Of a stretch of DNA of 64,000 nt, positions 1 through 9,480 are shown piece after piece; the first letter of the stretch is position 1, and each line of letters starts with the position of its first letter. Below the pieces are notes generated by a model. That model was not told the origin of the DNA. It ran no database searches and was given only the letters and a program-made list of their open reading frames with translations. The stretch is from Aplectana chamaeleonis (taxonomy: Eukaryota > Nematoda > Chromadorea > Rhabditida > Cosmocercidae). Both the position numbers and the translations under genes were made by a program. The stretch is from positions 186,001 through 250,000 of the forward strand of contig JAPDOI010000704.1 of assembly GCA_029168955.1 (NCBI GenBank), read 5' to 3'.

Positions 1-241
1 TAGGAAATGAAGTGAAATAACCAAAAATACGATTTGATGGTCGATCATTTCCTAAACTTCTCCTTTGACTTATCAAAACGGAATCAAGCGCGCAACCGAA
101 ACATCAAGCCTTTTTTAAAAGCTGTAATAAGGGAATCAGCATAGGTCAAGCTAGGTGAACGGGACGCTTCATTTAACGGAGAAGCTTGTGAAATGATCGA
201 CCACCAAATCATATTTCTGGCCATTTTACTTAATTTGCTAG
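1..241. repeat. Inverted repeat, probable MITE cut by window edge
   Basis: Positions 1-63 and 178-241 are reverse complements with only scattered mismatches, separated by about 115 bp. The match continues to base 1, so the element probably starts before the window. No ORF or known terminus is seen. The layout is that of a short foldback or MITE; its family is unknown. Confidence 0.6.
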
Positions 242-1494
242 CTTTTTTTTACTTCTCCAGGCTATTTTACGTCAAATAATTTTGTAAGATACTTAGAGAT
301 ATTTTTGAAACCTTTTTTTTTTGACTTCTTAATGGCATTGCCAAATTGTTCCTTTTGCTTGGAAGCTGAACTTTCAAAAATTTCTTGTTATTTTCCTGAA
401 GGTTCCCTTTCTGACTTCAGTTTTGCTCCACGATTTTCATTTTGGAATGATGAAGCATCTAACAGACGATATTGTCGTATGAGTAAATTTTTTGAAACCT
501 ATGACATACAACCATAAAAAATTCCGCTTATTGCCGTATTTTGTGCAACATGTGAGAAATCGATATTATTGATCATTAATATTCGATTTCGCATAATGAG
601 AAGAATTTCCCAAACAAGTGACTTAGAGCCATCAACAATCAAAAATCATTGCGGCATTTTGTGCAACGGGCGAAAACTCGATATTATTGATTGGTATTTA
701 TCGATAATAACTGATGAGCGAAATTCTCCAACCAAGAAACCCTATCCCATCAGCTATCACCACTCCTCGCCGCTTTTTGTGGAAAAAGCACGAAAATCGA
801 TAATATTGATTATCGATCGATGAAGTGCCGTGAGTACGAAATCTGACAAGTTCAGTACTTACCTCCTACGACCTGTGTTAAGTGTCTGCAGGTCCACCTT
901 CCCACCCTTGTCTCCAAAGCCGTAGCGTGCCCAAGCAGTTTTCGTGCTCCACGGCTAATTTAGTACGTGAACCCACGGTTTTGAGGTACCCTTCAACGTA
1001 AAGTTATCAAGTTCAAATTGGAATAGGAGCGACCTGCATCCATTCCTAGCCTCCTAGCCGAAAATGAGTTCCCTAGCTTAATTTTAAATGTACCAACGAG
1101 ATCGTGAACGCCGTCTGAAAAAAAGAAAAGGAGATTAACAGGGAAAAGTTGCGGTTCTTCACATTTTTCTCAAACATCAGGAAACCATTACAAACCATTT
1201 TTGGGTGGTCATACCAGCATTCTGCGCACTTTTAAATGCAATTTAGGGCTGATTTCTACGTTCGCTCTGAACTGAGATTTTGAGAAACGGGTTGCGCGCG
1301 TGGCCCATTCAAAACCAAATCTGGTGGGCGCTTCGCGCACTCCACAATTACAATCAGAGAAAAAGTTTTGAGCTAAATGCCAAACAATTTTTCTAAACAC
1401 GCCGAAATTCGCCAGGGGGGCATCACCTTTTCCCCCACCTGAGAAGGCTCCTTTGTATCTCGGCTCGAAGATTTCCGTAGTAGCTCCAAACTTA
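242..1494. other. No recognisable gene
   Basis: Apart from the three-copy repeat at 530-835, I see no exon pattern, RNA gene or transposon end here. The short ORFs present have no recognisable motifs. Confidence 0.4.
530..835. repeat. Three-copy tandem repeat of about 119 bp
   Basis: The core TCGATATTATTGAT recurs near 559, 677 and 797, a spacing of about 118-120 bp, each time preceded by a related block containing TTTTGTG. The copies are diverged. Confidence 0.5.
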
Positions 1495-1496
1495 TA

Positions 1497-1523
1497 CAGT
1501 GCGCCACATAAGTATACGAACAC
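1497..1523 (+). repeat. Solo Tc1-type terminal inverted repeat
   Basis: This 27-bp sequence starts CAGTGCGCC directly after a TA (1495-1496). It matches the ends of the element at 1672-3156. CAGT after TA is the normal start of Tc1/Tc3-class elements, so this best preserved copy shows the original terminus. It is probably the end of a second, mostly deleted copy. Confidence 0.55.
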
Positions 1524-1671
1524 CCCGAAAATGAGCTAAGCAGCTGTCGGATCAAGGTTTTAGATGTCGGAACACGTTCCTACGTTTTCTGCAACGCCAA
1601 TAACCATTAAATACATCGTGTGGCCACCGCTTCTCTGCCTGACCCTTATTTATAGAGGAGAGTTTAGTTTT

Positions 1672-3156
1672 TGTGCGCCACATAAGTATACGAACACTTA
1701 GAAAACATTAAAATTTATCAACCAATAGGGCACAAACAAAAACAAAACACTGTCAGTACGAAGTGGCAGCACTGCTACGTGTAATAAGTTTGAACAATCT
1801 GTCTGGGAGGCTGTCGCTGAGCCGCCAGAGAACGTTCCTATCAATGTCGCTCCATGGGACCAGGATGACTTGCTTGCGAGCACTGACGCTGTCGCACTGC
1901 TTTCCAACCTTGTAGGTATTACGCACAATAATCCTCCACAGGTTCCCAATGAGATTTAGACAGGGGCTGACGGCCGGCCAAGGCAGGAGGTCGACATTAT
2001 TACTCCGGAACCACTCCAAAGAAGACCGGCTCACGTGGATAGTGGCGCTGTCCTGTGCGTAACGGAATCTTTCACGTCGTCGAGCACGCAGGAAAGGCAG
2101 CATATGGAAGGTCAAGACTTCTTAGTATTCTTTTGAGTTCATCCTGCTCGAAACGAATTCACTGCCGAGCTGACCACTGCTGTGGAAAGCTGCCCACACC
2201 ATGAGGCTTGCACCTCCAAAGTTCCGGCGGCTGAAGTAGGCCGGCTCCTTTCTCAAATCTCGCTAGTAACTCCTCCTCCAATCAGGTCCATCCAAATTGA
2301 TTTTCTTCTCGTCAAAGAAGAACGCCTGAAACATGTATTTGTAAGCAATGCTCGAAAGGTCGAGCCTTGCAAAGAACTCACCGAAGACCAAATCGTACTC
2401 ATGTTTGATCGTGCGGATTGGAGCCGCGCAGTCTTGTGGTGATGCTGTAAGCGAGAAGTTTTCTCTATCACGGATCTCACAATGTTGGCGTTCGGTTGGA
2501 TTGAACTGCAGATGGATTCTATGAAGACGGTAAGCGACATTTTGGATCGAATCACCGAGGCCGACACAGTGGAGTTGCAGACTCTTTGGGAAATATGCCG
2601 CTCGTCATGTACATTGAGCATCCCGGGACGTCCTGGACTACTGCGGGTGGCATATGTATCGGGATCGCGTGAGAAGCCGGAGAAACACGCAGTCAAACGG
2701 CCAAGTTTCCTGGAGATCTGTCGGATTCTGAGTTGAGCATCACGAAGAGCCCGGATCCGGGCCTGTTCCTCGAAGGAGAAGTGTGAACCGCGTGACATGT
2801 TGATAATCATTATCAGCTAACGTTTCTTATATGTTTAGCACGTGAAACGAAGCCCCGTACGTAGTCGATGGCGGTGGGGACTTTTCGCATGCTCGTCCGA
2901 GAGCGGCGAACGCGACGGCCGCCTGCAAAGCACGCCGGCCGCATGGGCCGCCATTGTCATTCGGACGCACCTTATAAGGCTTAGAAAAAGTGAATTTTTT
3001 TCGTTATTAAAGAGGAATTCGACAACTCGTGCTCAAACAAAGTTTTCCATCGTTTTCAGCGCAGCAGAAAACCTGGGTACCCTTTTCAATATCTGAAACC
3101 ACAGTCCAATATCTCTTCAACCCATTTTGAGTGTTCGTATACTTATGTGGCGCACA
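1672..3156 (-). mobile_element. Degenerate Tc1/Tc3-like DNA transposon
   Basis: A 27-bp terminal inverted repeat (GTGCGCCACATAAG core) sits at 1672-1698 and, inverted, at 3130-3156. Between them the minus strand encodes pieces of a Tc1/mariner-superfamily transposase in several frames. A TA follows the right end (3157-3158); the left TA is lost. The element is about 1.49 kb and cannot be autonomous. Confidence 0.8.
1753..2810 (-). pseudogene. Tc1/Tc3-like transposase, frameshifted
   Basis: Relic of a DDE transposase that would cut and paste the surrounding element at TA sites. Reading the minus strand, the N-terminal part (2253-2810) begins like the Tc-family DNA-binding domain (MSRGSHFSFEEQARIRALRD) with a helix-turn-helix and a GRP-type hinge. 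A catalytic-region block FFDEKKINLDGPDW is present near 2290 but in a different frame. The C-terminal part (1753-2115) has DSATIHVSRSSLEWF, then LLPWPAVSPCLNLIGNLW, where the family usually has SPDLNPIENLW. The usual third aspartate is therefore replaced by cysteine. At least two frameshifts plus this change argue that it is dead. The family assignment is secure; the closest subgroup is not. Confidence 0.85.
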
Positions 3157-3982
3157 TAGCTTGAATAACTACCAAAAGTATAACCGAATAGAATATGTAC
3201 ATTGCCCCTCTCACTCATTTCGAGCTGGTCGGAGAAAGACTTATCAGGCATGTCAAAGTCTGTTACTTATCACTGTTATACTTTGCAATAACCGATCGCT
3301 CAGCTGCTTGCTCCACCAGGGCTTATCTGAGCGAGATAACTTCACATAATTTGTTGCAAACGGCTTGGTCAACCGAAGAGCTCTTTTAATCAGTACGAAT
3401 AAAAGAAATGTCATTGGGAAAACGCTGAGCTTAATGACGGTGTTCACGGTAATGTTTAATTTTGAGACTGTTGTCTAAATCAATTATTAGATCTTCGGGT
3501 AGAAGTGAAATGGCGAAGAAATTGAGAAAAACGCACCAGGGGCCGGATGCATCAACGAACACGGCGAAGCAGGGCAGGCGCCTACTCAGAAAAATGAAAA
3601 CAAGTTACTTGTAACATAAAGGCTGAAAACAAGTTACTTGTAACATATCTGAGCCGATGTAGGTTACTTGCGACTCATCTCAGGTCATTTAAGTTACATG
3701 TAACATATCGGCGGGATGCTGCGTGCGGTGCTCCTCTGATACGTTACATGTAACTTTAATGACTTGAGATAAGTCGCAAGTAACTTACATCAGCTTAGAT
3801 ATGTTACAAGTAACTTGCTTTCGGTTTTTGAGAGGATCCTGCGTGCAGTGCGCCTCCGATATGTTACGTGTAACTTAAATGGCAAATTAGAGGTCGCAAG
3901 TAACTGAAATCGGCCGAGAAGATATTCCCAAGGGGATATACGACGCACTCGAGGGGTCAGGCTTACGACTGGCGTTCCTGTT

Positions 3983-4008
3983 GGTTCAATTACCCAAGTT
4001 TGAGGTAC
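3983..4008 (+). other. SL1-like spliced-leader sequence with donor-like GTAC
   Basis: Bases 3983-4004 match the 22-nt nematode SL1 leader at 21 of 22 positions. The one difference is C for T at base 5. A GT (GTAC) follows exactly where the SL RNA splice donor would lie. I see no convincing Sm site or three-stem SL RNA fold downstream, and the copy sits inside mobile DNA. It is therefore more likely derived from an SL RNA gene or an SL-containing transcript than a functional gene. Three further copies share the same base-5 change. Confidence 0.6.
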
Positions 4009-4212
4009 TTGACGCCACACCAGCAGGGAAGGCCCAGCACAGCATTTTTTTGCGTAGTGTGTGGTCTGGGACACGCCCTCTGCGTCGCGTGTCGTCTGCG
4101 TCACGTGATGGCCACCCATAGTGAAAATTCAAATGTAAGTTACATGTAACATAAGTGTAACTTACATATAATATAAATTAAGGTTACATGTATTATAAAT
4201 GTATGTTACATG

Positions 4213-4368
<156 letters not shown>

Positions 4369-4843
4369 TTGAGACATTCAAGTAAGTTACATTTATATTA
4401 CTACAAGTAACTTATTTTGATTTTTCTTAGGCGGTGGTCCGGGTCGTCCTGAACAACGACCCCCCCCCTAGAAAGGGACATTTCTCCCGGCTAAAAAACG
4501 ACCCTCTAGGTAAAGTGAAAAAATTGGTAGACGTTACTGACTATTTTCATTTTTGAGTTTTTTCAATTTTTGGGGCTTCACCATTCCAAAGGGGATGAAT
4601 AGCGTTTTATGCGCTGCCGATATTGAAAAACTTCAGCCACAGCCAGATGGAAAGCTGAGAAGCACTTCAGAAACCGGAAAAATCTTCGCCCTCCGTTTTT
4701 GGCCACGGTGGTCCGGTGGAGCTTTCGGACCACCGTGGGACCACCGCCCATTTGAACGGCCACAACTCGGCTCAAAATCGATTTTATGCTCATCTCCGGA
4801 AGTTAACATTTTCTAACATCTGTCTACAGCTTCCATTCCTGCA

Positions 4844-5036
4844 CTACTCAGAAAAATGAAAACAAGTTACTTGTAACATAAAAGGCCGAAAACAAGTTAC
4901 TTGTAACATATCTAAGCTGATGTAAGTTACTTGCGACTTATCTCATAATATAAATGTATGTTACATGTAATATATCGGCACATTCAAGTAAGTTACATTT
5001 ATATTACAAGTAAATTGTTTTGATTTTTCTGAGTAG
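4844..5036. mobile_element. 193-bp MITE with CTACTCAGAAAAAT ends
   Basis: The left end CTACTCAGAAAAATGAAAAC is mirrored at the right end (..TTTTTCTGAGTAG). The inverted match extends about 50 bp with internal ACAAGTTACTTGTAAC-type palindromes. There is no coding capacity. Relatives lie at 3582-4430, 16111-16235, about 16960-17085 and 18825-18965. Confidence 0.75.
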
Positions 5037-5968
5037 AGAGTCGGTGCCCAGCCCCATATGCACATGCGCTCGATGGCATCGGGGCAGCTAGCCCTAGTGC
5101 AGCGTACGCAATTACGTACGGCGCGCGCTATTTTACGGCTGAAGCCTCCGATCGATTAGCCGAGCACAGCTGAGATATCTTCCTTCTTCGGCGTGTTTTC
5201 ACAAAAATCATAAATTACTAAAAAAACTTTATCGATATGTAATATAAATGTACAAACAACGGCAGTTCTGGCTATTACGTTTTTCAAAAGTTTTTCAAAA
5301 AATGCCCTGTATTCTCGCCTAAAGATTTTTTTTCAAACCAAGACATAAAACACCAAATTCGCTAGACCTATATCTCGAAATAAAGGGATCTGCTGGATGA
5401 GTTTGGACAGAAATAATAAAAAACAAAACGAAATTTTGCTGTAAATACGGATGGTTTCCCGAAACATTCGACTTTACGTGTGTCGAGATTCACTCCTCCC
5501 AAAAAAAATATAGAACAATTTGTGAACAATTTTATCTGAAACTTCCTTTTTCGAAAGTTTTTCATTTTACTGGAACTGTAGCACATGAATTGATTGCTTA
5601 AGGATTACGGCAGCATTATGGAGAACGTAGATGAGCGGAGTATTATGGAATTTATTCAGTGAAAAGTTCAAAAAAGTGCTCAAAAACAGGATATATGATG
5701 AGGAATGAAGAGAAGTTATCAATAGTAAAATCATTTCTACTATAAGCAAGAGCTTTAAGCTTTATAATTGTTAACAAGAAGTGAAAATAAAAAATTTCAG
5801 TCTAAGGAATGGAAAAAAAGTCGATTCTTGCAGCGTCACCGCATTCTTGCCCCAGCCGGGGCAGCCGCTGCCCCAGCTTCCTATTCGTGGCGGTCAGGGC
5901 AGTACCCATAACAATCCTTACCCCTGCCCTGGCGGCTTAGCATGCCGATTTCGCTGCCCTGCGTGCCC

Positions 5969-6122
5969 GGGACAGGGGCTCTCTACACAGCGAGGGAGGG
6001 ATTGCCCAACCTTTCGCGGCTCTAATTCCACTCGGGACCACTTCGCTCGCGTTGAGTGGCGTGACGTTTGAAACTGCAAAAACGGGACAACTCCCCCTCG
6101 GTGTGTAGAGAGCCCCTGTCCC
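5969..6122. repeat. GC-rich hairpin
   Basis: Bases 5969-5996 (GGGACAGGGGCTCTCTACAC onward) pair with 6094-6122. The spacer of about 98 bp could form the loop of a MITE-like foldback. Confidence 0.7.
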
Positions 6123-6156
6123 TGCGTGCCCCGCGCCTGCTCAAACCACGACATTC

Positions 6157-6197
6157 GCGTTGATGCATCCGGCCCCAGGGGCCGGATGCATCAACGC
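6157..6197. repeat. 41-bp perfect palindrome at a junction of two TIR ends
   Basis: Twenty bases on each side of A6177 are exact reverse complements. The palindrome forms where the right end of the element at 3539-6176 abuts the left end of the element at 6178-6326. Confidence 0.9.
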
Positions 6198-6326
6198 TCC
6201 GGGTTGGGGTAGGGGCAGGGCAGTCGGCATCATTGAAGATCGCAATGCGAGGGGAGTAAATCATCCTTCAAGGGCGCAGACTGCCCTGCCCCCGCCCCAA
6301 CCCGGCCCAATGATGCATTCGGCCCC
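6178..6326. mobile_element. 149-bp MITE with GGGGCCGGATGCATCA ends
   Basis: Left arm and right arm (ending TGCATTCGGCCCC) are inverted repeats of about 50 bp, including GGGTTGGGG and GGGGCAGGGCAG blocks. Small non-autonomous relative of the 3539-6176 element. Confidence 0.75.
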
Positions 6327-6559
6327 AGAAGTACACGAAATTCTGTGCCCTCACTGCGCCGCCGTCCTCAACGGAACTGTTTGTTGCTACGACGGTAACA
6401 TTTGTGTACCCGTCCTTTAAATTCCCAACTATTTGTTGCTCAAATATTCCTTTTGGGCCCCAACTAATAAAGTTTTGCATTGTCTCCCAGCTTCGTTTGA
6501 CCCCATCATTCACCTGTCGCCGAGAACTCATTCATCCTACCGGATGACAACGTACATGG

Positions 6560-6699
6560 TCCAGACCAGAAAATTCTTTCAGTGAAGTGAGGGGTTTTAG
6601 GGCTTGTCGCCGTTTCTTCGTTATTTTAGTAACACTCTGCAGCCAACGGATTGGTTGAAGTGGGAAACTCTGGATTGAAAATCATCGTGAACGCTGCCA
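6560..6699. repeat. Right-end relic of TTAA MITE family A
   Basis: The GCCGTTTCTTCGTTATTTT block and terminal ATCATCGTGAACGCTGCCA before TTAA match the right ends of the family-A elements at 44842, 46427 and 62826. The left part is missing. Confidence 0.65.
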
Positions 6700-7114
6700 T
6701 TAACAAAAGTGGTCCCATTTGTTCACTTATCAGTTTTCGATTTTGTTTCCAGTGAGATTTACACCTTAATCTTTTTTCATATACATACATCTTTCTTTCT
6801 TATATTCAGTTACACCATTATTTGCTTATCTAGTTACTTAATGTTGTTATAAAACACCAAATCGAAGAATTACGTTTTAATAATGTACCTCCGCGATTTG
6901 ATTCGGGTCCTCGTTTTCCCGAGAATGCTGTTCTTAGGGGTGATCTTATGGTTATGAAGCGCACTATGTACACTTCCACTCTCTTCCTCAAGCACATTTG
7001 AACTAAAAGTGAACCCAAAAAGAGCACTGAAAAGTGGAAGTTTATATACATTCGAGTGAGAAAATACGATGTGTTTCTTTCGAAAGTCGACACTTAAAAA
7101 CGAATATTTTCTAG

Positions 7115-7178
7115 GCAACCAATTGGAGTTCAAAGATGGCCAAAAAGGAAGAGGGTTGTTATAAGCCTAGATCTGAGT
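7115..7178 (+). pseudogene. Decayed ABC signature-motif exon of gene A
   Basis: After an acceptor-like TTTTCTAG, one frame reads G-N-Q-L, then E-F-K-D, then GQKGR and stops. A related frame reads R-V-V-I-A then a stop. ABCB proteins have GNQLSGGQKQRVAIARA at exactly this point, immediately before the Walker B exon that follows at 7197. The match in order and position is too good to ignore, but small insertions and two or three stops make this copy non-coding as read. Either gene A has lost its signature motif or a functional exon lies elsewhere upstream. A sequencing or assembly error is also possible. Confidence 0.4.
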
Positions 7179-7196
7179 TTAGTGATAAATTTCAAG

Positions 7197-7719
7197 GAAG
7201 CCGACGGTTATGCTCTTCGATGAGGCTACTTCAGCTCTGGATAATATTCACGAGGAAGAAGTTCAACATGCACTCGATCTGGCTTCCGAAGGTCTTACCA
7301 CGATAACAATCGCTCACAGGTACAGTCCGGAGTTTGCAACATTAAGTGATCAAAGATCCTTGACTTGTTCCATTAATTGTCATGTAATGGGATTAAGACT
7401 GTCTACAGTGAAGAACTGTGATCGAATTATCGTTCTGGATGAAGGCCGTATTGTTGAAGAGGGACCACCAGATGAACTTCTTGCAAAGGAAGGAGGGCGG
7501 TTTCAAAGAGTAAGGCCTTGTACATGTGTGTGATGTGGTCATACAAGTGTATGACGAATGTCCAAACTGAATATACATATCATATAAGTCTCTTTTTTAT
7601 TTCAGCTTTATATGGACCAAAGACTGGACCTATTATCTCAGCCACATCACAAGTCTACAAGCCTCATGCCGGCCGCCTCTCTTGCTCTTGGACAATACTT
7701 TCGTCCCCAAATAGTATAG
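7197..7719 (+). CDS. ABCB/P-glycoprotein-type transporter, last three exons (gene A)
   Basis: The C-terminal end of an ATP-driven membrane exporter. Exons are 7197-7319, 7398-7509 and 7606-7719, with introns of 78 and 96 bp. The first exon holds Walker B and D-loop (TVMLFDEATSALD) and the H-loop (TTITIAHR). The second gives LSTVKNCDRIIVLDEGRIVE, typical of the end of an ABCB nucleotide-binding domain. The third adds a 37-residue tail (LYMDQRLDLLSQ to YFRPQIV) and a TAG stop. Splice phases agree: AG/A across intron 1, phase 0 across intron 2. The stop shortly after the domain fits NBD2 of a full transporter or the NBD of a half transporter. Upstream exons with Walker A and the membrane domain are not seen; the preceding signature exon is decayed. 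Gene B, in the same orientation, starts 15 kb downstream, suggesting a tandem family. Whether gene A is still functional is open. Confidence 0.85.
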
Positions 7720-8072
7720 TTTGCTTCTTAGTAATTCTGTAGGAATTTAATAACAATGCAGTTTAAAGAGTGCTATCGCGAGATCTCAGGTCAAGTCGTT
7801 ATGCTTATGGCGAACTATTAACCATATTGGTTTTCTGCTACCGAGTTTTTCTACTATGAACAGTACGGGTTAACAAATCGACTCACGCTTTTCAATTCCA
7901 TTGTCATTTAAGGGTGCATCCATACAGTAATGGACAAAAGGATAACAAATTCGCACTTTTGCGAACATTGTTTTTATACGTACCTTTATACCAGGTTGTT
8001 GAATAAGGTTTGTGGTTCGATAAGAGAGGGCGTTGCTACTAGCCCAAATTTTTTTTGTTTTGTTGGTACAGT

Positions 8073-8698
8073 CTCACACACTCGCGGGGGTCGGTGGCCG
8101 GTCGAGAGGAGTTGAACAAGTAGCGTGCTCCAGCTCGAAACGAAAAAAGGGGCGGGCAAGGCCCGAAAACTCCGCGTGTCAACCTTCCACCGACCCTACA
8201 ATGCCACGTCATCCTTGACCCGTTCACACCGAAAGCTCTGCCTTATCACCTCCCACCGACCACTCAGTGTGACGTCACACCCACGTGTTTACACCGAAAG
8301 TTTCGCCTAATCACCTCCCACCGACCACCCTCTACCACTCCTGCAGTCGCGGGCGTCGGTGGCATGTTGAGAGGCAGCACAATTGACCTGTCAACCTGCC
8401 ACCGACGCCCGCCAAAGCGTCGATATCCCGAGCTGTCAACCATGATACGCACAAACACGTCCAGTGTAGCGTATACACTGTGGGCTACCGATTCCGCGCT
8501 CTACACGAGAGAGTACCTGAGAAAAACAGTGCAGCCACTGCAACACGTCGCCCCGAAAACTCCGCCACATATGAGACATCACCACGAAAACTTTGGCAGT
8601 TATGAGTCATGCCGAAACCTCCGCCGATCAGCCGCATCGGATCAATTTCATTCGGAAAGGGGCGTTTTAACCTGCCACCGACCCCCGCGATTGCCTGA
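8073..8698. mobile_element. Insertion inside mariner copy 1 with TCGCGGGGGTCGGTGGC ends
   Basis: Comparison with mariner copy 2, which lacks this block, defines the insertion. Its left end contains TCGCGGGGGTCGGTGGC and its right end GCCACCGACCCCCGCGA. Internally it has a second smaller inverted pair of the same motif (about 8349-8415) and a direct repeat of period about 64 bp (8221-8335). No coding capacity. The exact target duplication is unclear. Confidence 0.65.
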
Positions 8699-8765
8699 GC
8701 TCTTCATATGAACGTATGTGAAGTTTGATTTGAATCTGTCCATTCATTATTTGTTTACAAGAGAT

Positions 8766-9460
8766 TTAGTGTCGCCGTCCTGCAAAGAAAAATTCTTATT
8801 TTTCGAAGGTGTAGCACCAAAAGAAATTCACGAACGAATGTTAAAAGTGTATAATGATTGTTCACCTACAATTAGAACAGTAGAAAGATGGGTTTCTGAA
8901 TTTAAACGTGGTCGTACAAGCCTTGAAGACGATCCGCGTGAAGGACGTTCAAAAAGCGCATCAATACCAGAAATCATAGCCAAAATACACGATATGATTT
9001 TGGAACATCGTCGATTGACTGAGAGAGATTCAGTAGAGGCTCTACACATCTCATTAGGCAGTGTGAGCCATATTTTAAGTGAAATTTTGGGTTTTAGAAA
9101 ACTGTGGATACCCCATTCGGGGTACCCCATTCGCTAACAATGGAACAAAAACAAATTCGAATGCGACTTCTCAGCAACATTTGGAGCGTTTTGAAAAGGA
9201 TAAAGTGGATTTTGTGGGTCAACTCATCACTATGGGTGAGACTTGGGTCTATCACCATGATCCTGAATCCAAACAAGAGGAAGAGTGGTGTGAACCTGGT
9301 TGTTCGGCTTAGAAACGAGTTCGTGCCCGGAAATCGGCCAAGAAGGTTATGCCATCAGTTTTTTGGAAAGTGAAATAAAATTTTGTTCGTGGATTACTTG
9401 CAAACTGGTAAAACAATTAATTCTGAATATTATTGCAACCTTTTGGATCAGTTGAAGGAA
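8766..9460 (+). pseudogene. Mariner transposase fragment, copy 1
   Basis: Encodes the N-terminal mariner domain: GVAPKEIHERMLKVYNDC, then TIRTVERWVSEFKRGRTSLE (the conserved WVxxFKxGRxSLEDDPR region), then a second helix-turn-helix (VEALHISLGSVSHILSEILG). After about 9100 the frame is broken, and an ETWVYHHDPESK block appears in another frame. In that block the first catalytic aspartate, D in the family MDETW motif, is replaced by glycine (MGETW). The rest of the catalytic domain is missing. Dead copy of the same family as 14176-15218. Confidence 0.85.
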
Positions 9461-9480
9461 AAAAATTCGTGAAAAAAGAC

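Larger units (their letters stand above)
7991..9480 (+). mobile_element. Decayed mariner copy 1, interrupted and 3'-truncated
   Basis: The left terminus CCAGGTTGTTGAATAAGGTT follows TA (7989-7990) and matches mariner copy 2 at 14007. The match resumes after a block of about 630 bp (8073-8698) and runs into the transposase region, ending near 9480. No right terminus was found. Confidence 0.8.

Noticed and set aside
305..823. Small ORFs at the left edge
   Set aside because: Low-complexity AT-rich sequence and a tandem repeat; no coding signature.
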